Counted from the first letter of the stretch, positions 1-9,189 are shown. The stretch: DNA of 64,000 nucleotides from Mitsuaria chitosanitabida ATCC BAA-476 = NBRC 102408 (GCF_001598255.1 NZ_BCYP01000008.1:44447-108446), one strand, 5' to 3'. Translations and numbers: made by a program. Notes: generated by a model from the letters alone, not told the origin.

Positions 1-111
1 CTGGGCGTGGGCGATGCCGAAGAGCACGGCCAGCGAAGCGACGGCGCCGAAGGCGACGGCCTTGATGGTGGTGTGGGTGGCGGTCGCGAGGGCGAAGCGG
101 GCGGTGGTCAT
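1..111 (-). CDS. N-terminal fragment of an exported or membrane-anchored protein (cut by window edge)
   Basis: Only the first 37 codons are inside the window, and the reading frame runs off the left edge. The start is supported by an AGGAG ribosome binding site 6 bases upstream of the ATG. The peptide has a polar N-terminus with one Arg and one Lys, then a hydrophobic stretch from about residue 18 to 33 ending in AHAQ. This looks like a Sec signal peptide with an Ala-x-Ala-type cleavage site, or a membrane anchor. The family cannot be named from this fragment. The 151 bases between it and the next gene show no other feature. Confidence 0.5.
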   Translation of the reverse strand, partial: MTTARFALATATHTTIKAVAFGAVASLAVLFGIAHAQ

Positions 112-262
112 GGTGGGCTCCTGAGGTCGGTTGGCTTGTCGATGGAGTCAGTGTCGTCATCGGCGACTGACCTTTCGAGGCTGTCGCGACCAACCCGCGG
201 CCAGGCGGCGTGAACTGCATGTCCGGCCGACGGGCGGCGGCCGATCCAGGGAACCGGCGGGC

Positions 263-640
263 TCAGTGGGCCATCCAGGCGGCGTGGGAGTCCCGGCACA
301 GGTCGGTGACCAGGCGCTCGAAGTCATTGGACTTGTCGTAGAAGCCGTCGGCGCCGCAGGAGATCACGCGCGCCTCGTAGGTCGCGCGGTCCTCGGAGCT
401 CAGCACCAGGATGCGGCCCCGGAAGCGCGCCGCCCGCAGCCGCTCGATCAGCCCCATCCCGGAACCCCCGTCGATGCGCAGGTCCACCAGCACCACGTCC
501 GGCGCGCTCAGCGCGATGCTGCTCATCCCGGCGTTCTCGCTGGAGGCCTGGGCCACCACGCGGATGGAGGTTTCGGACTCCAGCCGGGCGACCATCAGGC
601 GACGCAGCAGCGGGCAATCCTCGATCAAGGCGACTTTCAT
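263..640 (-). CDS. Stand-alone response regulator receiver protein
   Basis: 125-residue single-domain receiver of the CheY/Spo0F fold with no output domain. The acidic pocket is complete: Glu and Asp after beta-1 (IED), phospho-acceptor Asp in VVLVDLR, Ser in the LSSED position and the conserved Lys in GFYDKS. It should therefore be phosphorylatable and act by protein–protein contact, but no partner kinase lies next to it. It sits downstream of the catabolic operon, separated by 220 bases that contain several hairpins, and is probably transcribed independently. A second stand-alone receiver at 57011–57418 shares its length and style (GSG and FRG motifs at matching places) but has lost key residues. 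The target process is unknown. Confidence 0.85.
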   Translation of the reverse strand: MKVALIEDCPLLRRLMVARLESETSIRVVAQASSENAGMSSIALSAPDVVLVDLRIDGGSGMGLIERLRAARFRGRILVLSSEDRATYEARVISCGADGFYDKSNDFERLVTDLCRDSHAAWMAH

Positions 641-738
641 GATGTTCTCCCTGGTATGGGATCAATCATGGGTGACGGACCTCACGATTGCGAGGCCGCG
701 CCTGCGTCAGCACCGGTGCGGGCGGACGCCGACGCCGT

Positions 739-776
739 GTAGTCGGATGGACTACATGTCCCCGTCCAGGGGACAT
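739..776. repeat. Two adjacent perfect inverted repeats
   Basis: GTAGTC-5-GACTAC (739–755) is followed directly by ATGTCCCC-5-GGGGACAT (756–776). A third, CCCCC-GAAT-GGGGG, lies at 802–815. All are in the 220-base gap between the end of the SDR gene (861) and the start of the receiver gene (640). No T-tract follows on either strand, so a classical intrinsic terminator is not shown. They may end or stabilise the catabolic mRNA, or act as operators for the receiver gene. Confidence 0.5.
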
Positions 777-860
777 CGCGTCCGCGCCGACGCGTCCGCT
801 TCCCCCGAATGGGGGGCGAGGGGCCGGACGGCCGCCTCGGGAAGGCTCGCCCGGCGCCGC

Positions 861-1610
861 CTAATAGGTGGCCCGGCCGCCGGTCGCGTCGAAGACCGCG
901 CCGGAGTTGAACGAGCATTCCTCGCTCGCCAGCCAGCCAACCAGGGCGGCGATTTCCTCCAGCGTGCCGAAGCGCCCCTGCGGGATGTGCGACAGCATGA
1001 AGGCCACATGGGCGTCGCTCATCTGGTCGAACAGCGGCGTGCGCACCGCCGCCGGTGCGACGCAGTTCACCCGGATCGGCGTCGTCGCCAGTTCCTTGCC
1101 CAGCGCCTTGGTCAGGCCGATCACCCCGGCCTTGGAGGCGCTGTAGGCCGCGGCGTTGGGATTGCCCTCCTTGCCGGAGATGGAGGCGATGTTGACGATC
1201 CGTCCGTAGCCGTTGCGCTCCATGTGCGGCACGGCCGCCCGGTCGCAGTAGAAGACGCCATGCAGGTTGACGTCCACGACCTGCCGCCACGCGTCGAGCG
1301 GGTAGTCGCGCACTGGCGCGTTGGGGCCGGAGATGCCCGCGCTGGCGACCAGGATGTCCAGCTTGCCGCCCAGCGCGGTGACGCTGGCCGCCATGCTGCG
1401 GGCGACTTGCTCCGCATCGGACACGTCCAGCGCCGCGATGTGCGCCGCGCCGCAGGCCCGCTGGGCCGTGAGCAGCGTGTCCTCGCGCAGGTCCCACAGG
1501 CTGACGCGCGCGCCCTCGGCGATCAATCGCGCCGCGATGGCCTGGCCGAAGCCGGAGGCGCCGCCGGTGACGATGGCCGTCCGGCCCTTGAAGCGATCGG
1601 GGAAATTCAT
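861..1610 (-). CDS. Short-chain dehydrogenase/reductase, last gene of the catabolic operon
   Basis: 249-residue classical SDR. It shows the NAD-binding TGGASGFG motif near residue 15, SAG in place of NAG, catalytic Ser in the IASIS segment and YSASK carrying the Tyr–Lys pair. The Asp ending beta-2 (LWDLRED) favours NAD over NADP. The start overlaps the FAH gene by 4 bases (ATGA), so the two are translationally coupled. Close relatives by motif include 2-keto-3-deoxy-sugar-acid 4-dehydrogenases, which work together with FAH hydrolases. In this operon I infer oxidation of the C4 hydroxyl of 4-hydroxy-2-oxovalerate, but the family is too broad for the sequence alone to prove a substrate. Confidence 0.85.
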   Translation of the reverse strand: MNFPDRFKGRTAIVTGGASGFGQAIAARLIAEGARVSLWDLREDTLLTAQRACGAAHIAALDVSDAEQVARSMAASVTALGGKLDILVASAGISGPNAPVRDYPLDAWRQVVDVNLHGVFYCDRAAVPHMERNGYGRIVNIASISGKEGNPNAAAYSASKAGVIGLTKALGKELATTPIRVNCVAPAAVRTPLFDQMSDAHVAFMLSHIPQGRFGTLEEIAALVGWLASEECSFNSGAVFDATGGRATY

Positions 1611-2521
1611 GCCGATGCTCCCTGACCCGGCGCCGCGGCGCGCTCATCCGGTCCGGCCGGACCGCGGCGCGGGGCCTCCTGCCAGGACCGCACGACCTGG
1701 CGCTGCTCGCCGAGACCCGCGATGCCCAGCGTCATCACGTCGCCCGGCCTGAGGAAGCGCGGATCGGGCTTGTGGCCCAGGCCGACGCCGGCCGGCGTCC
1801 CGGTGATGATCAGATCCCCCGGCTCCAGCGTCATGAAGCGGCTGACGTAGCTCACCAGCTGGGCGCAACTGAAGATCATGTTGCCCGTGTGGCCGTCCTG
1901 CATGCGCTGGCCGTTCACGTCCAGGCGCAGCGCGAGTGCCTGCGGATCGGGGACCTCGTCGGTGGTGACCAGCCAGGGGCCGACCGGGCCGAAGCTGTCG
2001 CAGCCCTTGCCCTTGTCCCAGCTGCCCCCGCGTTCGAACTGGTAGGACCGCTCGCTGACGTCGTTGGCCACGCAGTAGCCGGCCACGTGGTCCAGCGCCG
2101 AGGCCTCGTCCACATGGCTCGCGCGGCGGCCGATCACGAGGCCCAGTTCGACCTCCCAGTCGCCCTTGACCGCGCCCGGCGGCAGCACCACCGGATCGTC
2201 GGGGCCCGAGAGCGCGCTCGTCGCCTTCAGGAAGACCAGCGGCTCGGCGGGGATGGGCAGGTTCGCCTCCTTCGCGTGATCGACGTAGTTGAGGCCGATC
2301 GCGACGATCTTGCCGATGCCGGCGACGGGAACGCCCAGGCGGCCCGCGGGGACGACGGGCAGCGTCGTGGGGTCGACGGCGCGCAGACGGGCCAGCGTCG
2401 CGGCGTCCAGCGTGGCGGGGGCGATGTCGTCGATCAGCGTCGACAGGTCGCGGACGATGCCGTCGGCATCGAGCAAGCCGGGCTTCTCTTGGCCGGGCTC
2501 GCCGTGGCGGAGCAGTTTCAT
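1607..2521 (-). CDS. Fumarylacetoacetate hydrolase (FAH)-family 2,4-diketo acid hydrolase
   Basis: 304 residues. The N-terminal region (1–70) is the FAH N-domain, and the C-terminal region carries the FAH metal site: the GLNYVDHAKE entry motif, the D-x-E-x-E cluster in DWEVELGLVIG, then VANDVSER and the ITGTPAGVG loop. It most resembles the FAH branch that hydrolyses 2,4-diketo-3-deoxy sugar acids and acylpyruvates to pyruvate plus a second acid. An AAGGAG site sits 8 bases before the ATG. It overlaps the downstream SDR gene by 4 bases. In this operon acetylpyruvate (2,4-dioxopentanoate) is a logical substrate. The family assignment is firm and the substrate is inferred. Confidence 0.88.
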   Translation of the reverse strand: MKLLRHGEPGQEKPGLLDADGIVRDLSTLIDDIAPATLDAATLARLRAVDPTTLPVVPAGRLGVPVAGIGKIVAIGLNYVDHAKEANLPIPAEPLVFLKATSALSGPDDPVVLPPGAVKGDWEVELGLVIGRRASHVDEASALDHVAGYCVANDVSERSYQFERGGSWDKGKGCDSFGPVGPWLVTTDEVPDPQALALRLDVNGQRMQDGHTGNMIFSCAQLVSYVSRFMTLEPGDLIITGTPAGVGLGHKPDPRFLRPGDVMTLGIAGLGEQRQVVRSWQEAPRRGPAGPDERAAAPGQGASA

Positions 2522-2553
2522 GGGGAACTCCTTGGAGGCAGGATGGAGAACGG

Positions 2554-2598
2554 GACCGAGACCGAGACCGAGACCGGGATCGATGTCGATGTCGATGT
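2554..2598. repeat. Short tandem hexamer repeats in an operon spacer
   Basis: Three copies of GACCGA plus a partial fourth (2554–2577) are followed by three copies of CGATGT (2581–2598). They lie in the 108-base spacer between the FMN reductase stop (2630) and the FAH start (2521). The spacer contains no ORF of its own. Slippage here would change the distance between the two genes without touching coding sequence. Confidence 0.7.
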
Positions 2599-2629
2599 CG
2601 CGTTCAGGACCTGGGTTGAGGGCGAGCGC

Positions 2630-3217
2630 TCAGCTGTTGGCCGGCGCGTCGCGGCCGGCGGCGAGCACCAGGGCCGATCCGACCGCGCGCACCGCCTTCT
2701 CGACGCCGGCGTCCTTGAGCGCACCGCGCTCGTCGAAGGCCTGGTGCGCGGCGGGCAGGGCGAACGAGGCGGGCACGATGGCGACGCCCAGCTTGTTCAG
2801 CACGATCTGCAGCGAGACCTGTGAGCGGATGCCCGCGAGCAGGCCCGGCGAGGCCGACACCATCGCCGCGCTCAGATGGGCGAAGGCGCCGCTGCCCGGC
2901 CGTGCTTGCGCGGCAGGCCGGCTGGCCCAGTCGAGCGCGTTCTTGAGCAGGGCGGTCGGGCCGCCGTTGTGCTCCGGCGTGGCGATGAGCAGCGCATGGT
3001 GCGAGGTCAGCAGGCGCTGGAGCCGGAGCGCGCCCGGCGGCAGGCCGTCGGCGACCTCGAGGTCGCCGTCGTAGAGCGGCAGCTGGAGGTCGGCCAGGCG
3101 CAGCATCGTCACGTCGGCGCCGACGGCGCGCGCGCCGGCCGCGGCGACCTCGAGCAGTTGCTGGTTGAGCGAGCCGCGGCGCGAGCTGCCCGAGAAGGCC
3201 AGGATCTTGATGGTCAT
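2630..3217 (-). CDS. NADPH-dependent FMN reductase family flavoprotein
   Basis: 195-residue flavodoxin-like NAD(P)H:FMN oxidoreductase. The phosphate-binding loop GSSRRGSLN lies at residues 10–18, and the family motif TPEHNGGPTALLKNALDW lies near residue 90, where PEYNG is usual. Relatives are quinone, azo, chromate or nitro reductases, or suppliers of reduced FMN. Its place in an aromatic operon directly after a hydroxylaminobenzoate-lyase-like gene suggests reduction of a nitroaromatic or quinone, but it is not recognisably the NbaA nitroreductase type. The ATG is preceded by a modest ACGAGG site. Just upstream of that is an eight-copy GAATCGG repeat. Confidence 0.82.
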   Translation of the reverse strand: MTIKILAFSGSSRRGSLNQQLLEVAAAGARAVGADVTMLRLADLQLPLYDGDLEVADGLPPGALRLQRLLTSHHALLIATPEHNGGPTALLKNALDWASRPAAQARPGSGAFAHLSAAMVSASPGLLAGIRSQVSLQIVLNKLGVAIVPASFALPAAHQAFDERGALKDAGVEKAVRAVGSALVLAAGRDAPANS

Positions 3218-3230
3218 GAGAACCTCGTTG

Positions 3231-3286
3231 GAATCGGGAATCGGGAATCGGGAATCGGGAATCGGGAATCGGGAATCGGGAATCGG
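3231..3286. repeat. Eight perfect tandem copies of the heptamer GAATCGG
   Basis: Fifty-six bases made of eight identical 7-mers (GAATCGG on the plus strand, CCGATTC on the minus strand). They end 13 bases upstream of the FMN reductase start codon, inside the 106-base spacer after the DUF4863 gene. The array is exact, as expected for a recently expanded microsatellite. Because 7 is not a multiple of 3 and the array is noncoding, copy-number change would alter only leader length and structure. Confidence 0.95.
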
Positions 3287-3288
3287 GC

Positions 3289-3304
3289 CTGGGCATATGC
3301 CCAG
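3289..3304. promoter_or_regulatory. 16-bp perfect palindrome next to the heptamer array
   Basis: CTGGGCATATGCCCAG is a perfect dyad between the DUF4863 stop codon (3324) and the heptamer array. It could be a regulator binding site for an internal promoter serving the FMN reductase–FAH–SDR genes, or an mRNA hairpin. No T-run follows it, so it does not look like a terminator. Confidence 0.45.
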
Positions 3305-3323
3305 ACGGGGCTTCGGACCGGGC

Positions 3324-3908
3324 TCAGGGATGAGGCGCGGCGCCTGCGGGTTGCCTCGCTGGAGCGGCGCCGAATCGCTCGCCGGCGAGCTCGGCGGGGG
3401 GCGGCCTGTAGTCGATGGCGCCGCCGGGCAGGAAGAACAGGACCAGCGCCTGACCGCCCTCGGTGGTCGGAAAGTGCTCGCTGCCGGCCGGGTACACGAC
3501 CCAGCCCGCGCCGTGCCCGCACCAGCGGGCTCCGGGGTCGAGCGGGATGACGAGGTCGATCTCGCCGCGCGTGTGGCGGTGGTACTGCCCGACCACGTCG
3601 CGCATCAGCCCGGTCTCGACGCGCATGCCCCGTGTCTCGACCGACTCGTCGGCGATCCGGCCGCGGCTGTAGCCGGCGCCCTTGACCGGTGCGTAGCCGG
3701 CCCAGCCCTCGGCCACGCCCGCGCGCATCAGCGTCGCGAGCCGGTCGTGGAAGGCGCCGTAGGGGCCGAAGCGGCGGTTGAGCTCGAACTCCAGCGCGCC
3801 GTCCAGCGGCCGGTCGCCGATGAAATCGAGCACCTGGCGGATCAGCGCCATCGCCTCGGGCTTGTGCGTGCCGGTGGGCAGCGGGGTCTGCGGGTCCAGC
3901 GTGCTCAT
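3324..3908 (-). CDS. DUF4863 family protein (4-hydroxylaminobenzoate lyase/PnbB-like)
   Basis: 194 residues. The N-terminal half is helical and the C-terminal half is cupin-like, with YHRHTRGEIDLVIPL containing the paired His and Glu typical of a small-barrel metal site, then GHGAGWVVYPAGSEHFPT. The family is known from PnbB, which acts on hydroxylaminobenzoate in nitrobenzoate breakdown. The gene's start overlaps the ACMS decarboxylase stop (ATGA), so it belongs to the operon. A role in making or protecting 3-hydroxyanthranilate, for example as a 2-hydroxylaminobenzoate mutase, is plausible but inferred. The C-terminal 25 residues are Ala/Pro-rich. Confidence 0.75.
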   Translation of the reverse strand: MSTLDPQTPLPTGTHKPEAMALIRQVLDFIGDRPLDGALEFELNRRFGPYGAFHDRLATLMRAGVAEGWAGYAPVKGAGYSRGRIADESVETRGMRVETGLMRDVVGQYHRHTRGEIDLVIPLDPGARWCGHGAGWVVYPAGSEHFPTTEGGQALVLFFLPGGAIDYRPPPAELAGERFGAAPARQPAGAAPHP

Positions 3909-4921
3909 ACGCGCTCGTCGAAGGTGTAGTTGAAGAAGCGCCCCGCGTTCTCGCCGAGGATGCGGGACTTCTGCTGGCAGGTCAGGCAGCCGGTGCCGCG
4001 CACCAGCGAGCCCATGGGCAGCTCGCCCAGCGGGTAGGGGTAGTCGGTGCCCAGCATCACGCGGTCGTCGCCCATCACCTCGACGAGGAACTTCAGCGCG
4101 CGCTCGTCGAAGACCGCGCTGTCGCACCAGAAGCGCTTGACGTAGCTGGAGGGCAGATGCGGGCAGTCCTCGCGCACGATGTCGCGGTTGCGCCAGGCGT
4201 TGTCGGCGCGGCCCAGGGCCCAGGCGAAGTTGCCGCCCCCATGCGCGAAGCAGATGCGCAGGCTGTCGGGGATGCGCTCCAGCGCGCCGGACAGGATCAG
4301 CGACAGCATGGACAGCTGCGTCTCCGCCGCCATCGCGACCAGCCAGGGCAGCATGTATTTCTTCATGCGCCGGCCCTGGCCCATCATGTCCCAGGGGTGC
4401 TCCAGCACCGGGCAGCCGATGGCGGCGCAGTGCTGCAGGAAGGTCACGATGCCCTCGTCGTCGAAGTCCTTGTCCCCGACGTGATTGCCCAGCTCCACGC
4501 CGATGTGGCCGTTGGCCATCGCGCGTTCGACCTCGCGGCAGGAGGCGTCGATGTCCTGCAGCGGCACCTGCGCGACCGCATGGATGCGGCCGTCGGACTT
4601 CGCGCACATCTCCAGCGCCATGTCGTTGAACATGCGCGCGCAGTCCAGCGCGTGCTCGGGCTGGCGCAGGTAGGCGAAGAGCACCGGCGTGACGCTCATG
4701 ACCTGGTGGTCGATGCCGTCCCGGTCCATCTCCTCCAGGCGCTTCTCGGCGTCCCAGGTGGCGGAGTAGACGGGCCGGAACTCCTGGTCCCCGACCATCA
4801 GCATGGCCTTGCCGCAGCCCAGGTGCTTCATCCAGGGCCAGTCGGGCGTGCCGAAGCGCTCGGCCAGGTCCGGCCAGGAGTGGGGCAGGAAGTGGTTGTG
4901 GATGTCGACGGCGACAGTCAT
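3905..4921 (-). CDS. nbaD: 2-amino-3-carboxymuconate-6-semialdehyde decarboxylase (ACMSD)
   Basis: 338-residue amidohydrolase-superfamily decarboxylase. Metal and active-site signatures are in order: the HxH pair in DIHNHFLP at residue 8, the central HPWD segment (His) and the GTDYPYPLG segment with the catalytic Asp near residue 290. The length matches ACMSD. It removes CO2 from the ring-opened product of 3-hydroxyanthranilate to give 2-aminomuconic 6-semialdehyde, which prevents spontaneous closure to quinolinate. It lies 10 bases after the dioxygenase gene and overlaps the DUF4863 gene by 4 bases. Catabolic context confirms that this is the degradative enzyme. Confidence 0.95.
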   Translation of the reverse strand: MTVAVDIHNHFLPHSWPDLAERFGTPDWPWMKHLGCGKAMLMVGDQEFRPVYSATWDAEKRLEEMDRDGIDHQVMSVTPVLFAYLRQPEHALDCARMFNDMALEMCAKSDGRIHAVAQVPLQDIDASCREVERAMANGHIGVELGNHVGDKDFDDEGIVTFLQHCAAIGCPVLEHPWDMMGQGRRMKKYMLPWLVAMAAETQLSMLSLILSGALERIPDSLRICFAHGGGNFAWALGRADNAWRNRDIVREDCPHLPSSYVKRFWCDSAVFDERALKFLVEVMGDDRVMLGTDYPYPLGELPMGSLVRGTGCLTCQQKSRILGENAGRFFNYTFDERV

Positions 4922-4931
4922 GGCGCGGTCC

Positions 4932-5528
4932 TCACAGCACGACCCAGCCGGCCGGCGGCAGCTTGCCAGGGTGGATCGTCCCGCAGTGCGGGCACTGGTG
5001 CAGCTCGGTGGCGGCGTAGAAGTCGGCGTAGACCTTGGGGATGTCCTCGACGATGGACTCCAGGTCCACCTCGGTGCGGTGCACCAGGTGCTGGCAGTTG
5101 AAGCAGTACCACTCGAAGCCGTCGAGCAGCCCGTCCGGACGCGCCGGCTCGACGACGAGGCCGATGGAGCCCGGCATCGGCCGTTGCGGCGAGTGACGCA
5201 CATGCGGCGGGATGCGGAAGATCTCGCCCTCGCGAACGACCACGTCGTAGGCCTGGTCGCGGTCGATCAGCTTGAGCACCATGTCGCCCTTGAGCTGATA
5301 GAGGAACTCGTCGACCGGGTCGTCGTGGAAGTCGGTGCGCTGGTTGGGGCCGCCGACGATGGTGACCATCAGGTCCGCGTCAGGCCAGATCTGCGCGTTG
5401 CCCACCGGCGGCTTGAGCAGGTCGCGGTGCTCGGCGATCCAGTTCTCGAGGCTGAAGGCGGACAGGCGCGCCGCGCCGTCATGGGCCCGCGTGGAGGCGG
5501 TCTTGGGGCTGTGGGTCTTGAAGCACAT
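4932..5528 (-). CDS. nbaC: 3-hydroxyanthranilate 3,4-dioxygenase
   Basis: 198-residue cupin dioxygenase of the bacterial type. Iron ligands and substrate residues fall in the [18 protein letters not shown] stretch (His, Glu) and [12 protein letters not shown] (His). A C-terminal rubredoxin-like site has two CxxC pairs (CFNC and CPHC). It cleaves the ring of 3-hydroxyanthranilate between C3 and C4. The start is supported by AAGGAG 10 bases upstream. The N-terminus has about 20 extra residues before the usual SLENWIAEH beginning, and this segment overlaps the end of the deaminase gene by 50 bases. Spacing to the decarboxylase gene is 10 bases. Confidence 0.95.
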   Translation of the reverse strand: MCFKTHSPKTASTRAHDGAARLSAFSLENWIAEHRDLLKPPVGNAQIWPDADLMVTIVGGPNQRTDFHDDPVDEFLYQLKGDMVLKLIDRDQAYDVVVREGEIFRIPPHVRHSPQRPMPGSIGLVVEPARPDGLLDGFEWYCFNCQHLVHRTEVDLESIVEDIPKVYADFYAATELHQCPHCGTIHPGKLPPAGWVVL

Positions 5529-6150
5529 GGGATGACTCCTTGGCAGAAGAGGGGACGTCGACGTGCGCGGTGGAGGGCGCGGCGTCGGAGGACGGGGCCG
5601 CGGCGCGTGGCGACGACGGCGCGGTAGAGGGCGCCGTGGTGGGCGGCGTGGATGGCGGCGAACTCGCCGGCCGGTAGGCGATGCCCTTGATCTCGATCAG
5701 CAGGTGCGGATGCGGCAGCTGATGCACGGCCATCGTGGTGCGCGTGGGACCGTCGAAGCCGAAGAACTCGGCGTAGGTCTCGTTGTAGCCCTTGAAGTCG
5801 TTCATGCTCGCCAGGAACACGGTCACCTCGACCAGGTCCTCCAGCCCCGCGCCTTCGCTGGCGAGGATGTCGGCGATGTTGCGGATCACCGCGCGGGTCT
5901 GCGCGCGGATGTCGAGCTCGGTGACGCCCATGGCATCGGCCGTCGCGCCCTCGAAGCTGTTGTCCGCGCGGCGCGAGGACGTACCCGAGACGAAGAGGAA
6001 GTCGCCCGCCCGCTTGAGATGCGGGAAGCGGCCGCGCGGCGTCGCCTTGCCGGCGACGACCGTAGCTTTCGCGGTCGAAGCCGAAGCCGAAGCCCCGCCA
6101 GGGCTCGCGTCGGCGTGGGCTTCGGTAGCGGTTCTGGTGACCGCGCTCAT
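5479..6150 (-). CDS. nbaF: RidA-family 2-aminomuconate deaminase with low-complexity extensions
   Basis: The core, residues about 31–161, is a YjgF/YER057c/RidA domain of the AmnD/NbaF type: [13 protein letters not shown] start, FVSGTSSRR, then [11 protein letters not shown] at the end. It deaminates 2-aminomuconate to 4-oxalocrotonate. The ORF is 223 residues instead of about 140. There is a 30-residue Ala/Ser-rich N-terminal extension and a 62-residue Pro/Ser/Thr/Ala-rich tail that runs 50 bases into the dioxygenase gene. The annotated start overlaps the upstream decarboxylase stop (ATGA), which argues for it, although an internal start nearer residue 31 is possible. The tail looks like readthrough after loss of the original stop codon. 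Confidence 0.85.
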   Translation of the reverse strand: MSAVTRTATEAHADASPGGASASASTAKATVVAGKATPRGRFPHLKRAGDFLFVSGTSSRRADNSFEGATADAMGVTELDIRAQTRAVIRNIADILASEGAGLEDLVEVTVFLASMNDFKGYNETYAEFFGFDGPTRTTMAVHQLPHPHLLIEIKGIAYRPASSPPSTPPTTAPSTAPSSPRAAAPSSDAAPSTAHVDVPSSAKESSHVLQDPQPQDRLHAGP

Positions 6151-6926
6151 GACTCGGCCCCTCCGACCTGGAAGGACACCGCGCCCAGCGACTGGAACGC
6201 CGCGCTGACGCGCATGCCGGCGCGCAGCGCGACGGCCTCGGTCGCGGCGCCCGCCAGCACCAGGTCGCCTGGTTGCAGCGGCTCGCCTGCCTCGGCAGCC
6301 AGCCGGGCCGCCGCGACCAGCGATCGCACGGGATGGCCGAGGATGGCCGCCGACGATCCCGCCTGCACCACGCGGCCGTCCACGCGCATCACGATGCCCA
6401 GGTTGGCGACGTCGGTGCTCGCCGGCTGCAGCGGTCCGACCAGGAAGCCCGAGGAGGACGCGTTGTCGGCGATGACGTCGGCGAGATGAAAGCGGAAGTC
6501 GCGGTAGCGGCTGTCGATGATCTCGATGCCGCCGGCGACGGCCTCCACCGCGGCCATCGCCTCGGCGGCGCTGACGCGGCCCGCGAGCGGCTTCTTCAGC
6601 AGGAAGACGATCTCGGGCTCGGCGCGCGGATGGACGTAGCGATCGAGCGCGAGCTCGCCGCCCTCGTCCAGGCGCATGTCGTCGGTCAGGCGGCCCCAGA
6701 TCATCTGGTCCACGCCCATCTGACGCATCTTGGCGCGCGAGGTGAAACCCATCTTCATGCCGACGCGCCGCGCGCCGCGCCGCAGGCGCTGCTGCACCAG
6801 CAGGCGCTGCACCGCATAGGCGGTCTCGACGTCGAAGTCCGCCTGCTGATCGCTCAGCTGCGCGACCGCCTGCCGCGTCAGCGCTGCGTGGTCCAGCGCG
6901 AGGGCGAGTTGATTCAATCCGCTCAT
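6147..6926 (-). CDS. nbaG: 4-oxalocrotonate decarboxylase
   Basis: 259 residues of the hydratase/decarboxylase branch of the FAH fold. Signatures include [19 protein letters not shown], the metal-binding EPEIVFLL and [22 protein letters not shown], with the SSSGFLVG loop. It converts 2-oxo-3-hexenedioate to 2-oxopent-4-enoate and CO2, usually in a complex with the hydratase encoded just upstream. It overlaps both neighbours by 4 bases (ATGA), which fits stoichiometric production of that complex. The FTSRAK and GVDQMIWG segments fit the decarboxylase rather than the hydratase. Confidence 0.92.
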   Translation of the reverse strand: MSGLNQLALALDHAALTRQAVAQLSDQQADFDVETAYAVQRLLVQQRLRRGARRVGMKMGFTSRAKMRQMGVDQMIWGRLTDDMRLDEGGELALDRYVHPRAEPEIVFLLKKPLAGRVSAAEAMAAVEAVAGGIEIIDSRYRDFRFHLADVIADNASSSGFLVGPLQPASTDVANLGIVMRVDGRVVQAGSSAAILGHPVRSLVAAARLAAEAGEPLQPGDLVLAGAATEAVALRAGMRVSAAFQSLGAVSFQVGGAES

Positions 6927-7720
6927 GAGGTCCGTCCTTGCTCGGAGCCGAAGCTGACGCGCACCGAGCCCAGGCCCTGGATGCGCGCCTCGAAGCTGTC
7001 GCCGGGGCGCGCGGGCACGACCGGCCCGAGCGCGCCGCTGAGCACGATGTCGCCGGCGCGCAGCGGCCGTCCGGCCTGCGCCATCACGCGGGCCAGCCAC
7101 AGCGTCGCGTTGATCGGCGAGCCCAGGCAGGCGACGCCGGCGCCGGTCGAGGCGAGCTCGCCGTTGCGCTCCAGCGCCATGCCGCAGCGGACCAGGTCCA
7201 CCGCGTCGAGGCGGCGCGCGTCATGACCGAGCACGAACAGGCCGGAGGACGCGTTGTCCGCGATCGTGTCGGTGATGCGGATGTCCCAGCCGGCGATGCG
7301 GCTGTCGACGATCTCCAGCGCGGGGAGGACCCAGTCGACGGCGTCGAGGATGTCGGCGGTCGTGAGCCGCGCGTCGGTCAGGTCCCGGCCGAGCAGGAAG
7401 GCCACCTCGGCCTCCACGCGGGGCTGGATCAGGCGACCGAGCGGGATCTCGCCGCCGTTGGGCACGTCCATGTCGTCGAAGAGCATCCCGTAGTCGGGCT
7501 GCGCGACGCCGAGCTGACGTTGCACCGCCGTGGCGGTGAGGCCGATCTTGCGACCCACCAGGCGGGCGCCTTCGGCGAGGCGGCGCTGGGTGATTTCTTC
7601 CTGCACCGCGTAGGCCGCGGCGACGTCGCTGTCGCCGAGTTGGCCGCGCACGGGGGCGCAGGGCGCGGCGGCGCGCGCCGCCTGCCACAGCGCGGCGGCC
7701 GGAGTGGAAAGGGCTTGCAT
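6923..7720 (-). CDS. nbaH: 2-oxopent-4-enoate (2-keto-4-pentenoate) hydratase
   Basis: 265-residue paralogue of the next gene. It has [18 protein letters not shown], the metal ligands in [12 protein letters not shown], and [25 protein letters not shown]. It adds water to 2-oxopent-4-enoate to give 4-hydroxy-2-oxovalerate, in metal-dependent association with the decarboxylase. The gene starts 11 bases after the dehydrogenase stop. In known clusters the product is passed to an aldolase (NbaI/MhpE type), which is missing here. Confidence 0.92.
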   Translation of the reverse strand: MQALSTPAAALWQAARAAAPCAPVRGQLGDSDVAAAYAVQEEITQRRLAEGARLVGRKIGLTATAVQRQLGVAQPDYGMLFDDMDVPNGGEIPLGRLIQPRVEAEVAFLLGRDLTDARLTTADILDAVDWVLPALEIVDSRIAGWDIRITDTIADNASSGLFVLGHDARRLDAVDLVRCGMALERNGELASTGAGVACLGSPINATLWLARVMAQAGRPLRAGDIVLSGALGPVVPARPGDSFEARIQGLGSVRVSFGSEQGRTS

Positions 7721-7731
7721 CGCGCGCCCCC

Positions 7732-9189
<1,458 letters not shown>

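Noticed and set aside
861..2521. L-fucose/L-rhamnose catabolism as the main role of the SDR and FAH genes
   Set aside because: No sugar dehydrogenase, lactonase, dehydratase or sugar transporter is present, whereas they share a run with aminomuconate genes; kept only as an alternative substrate.
3231..3286. CRISPR array
   Set aside because: The repeats are 7 bases with no spacers; it is a simple tandem array.
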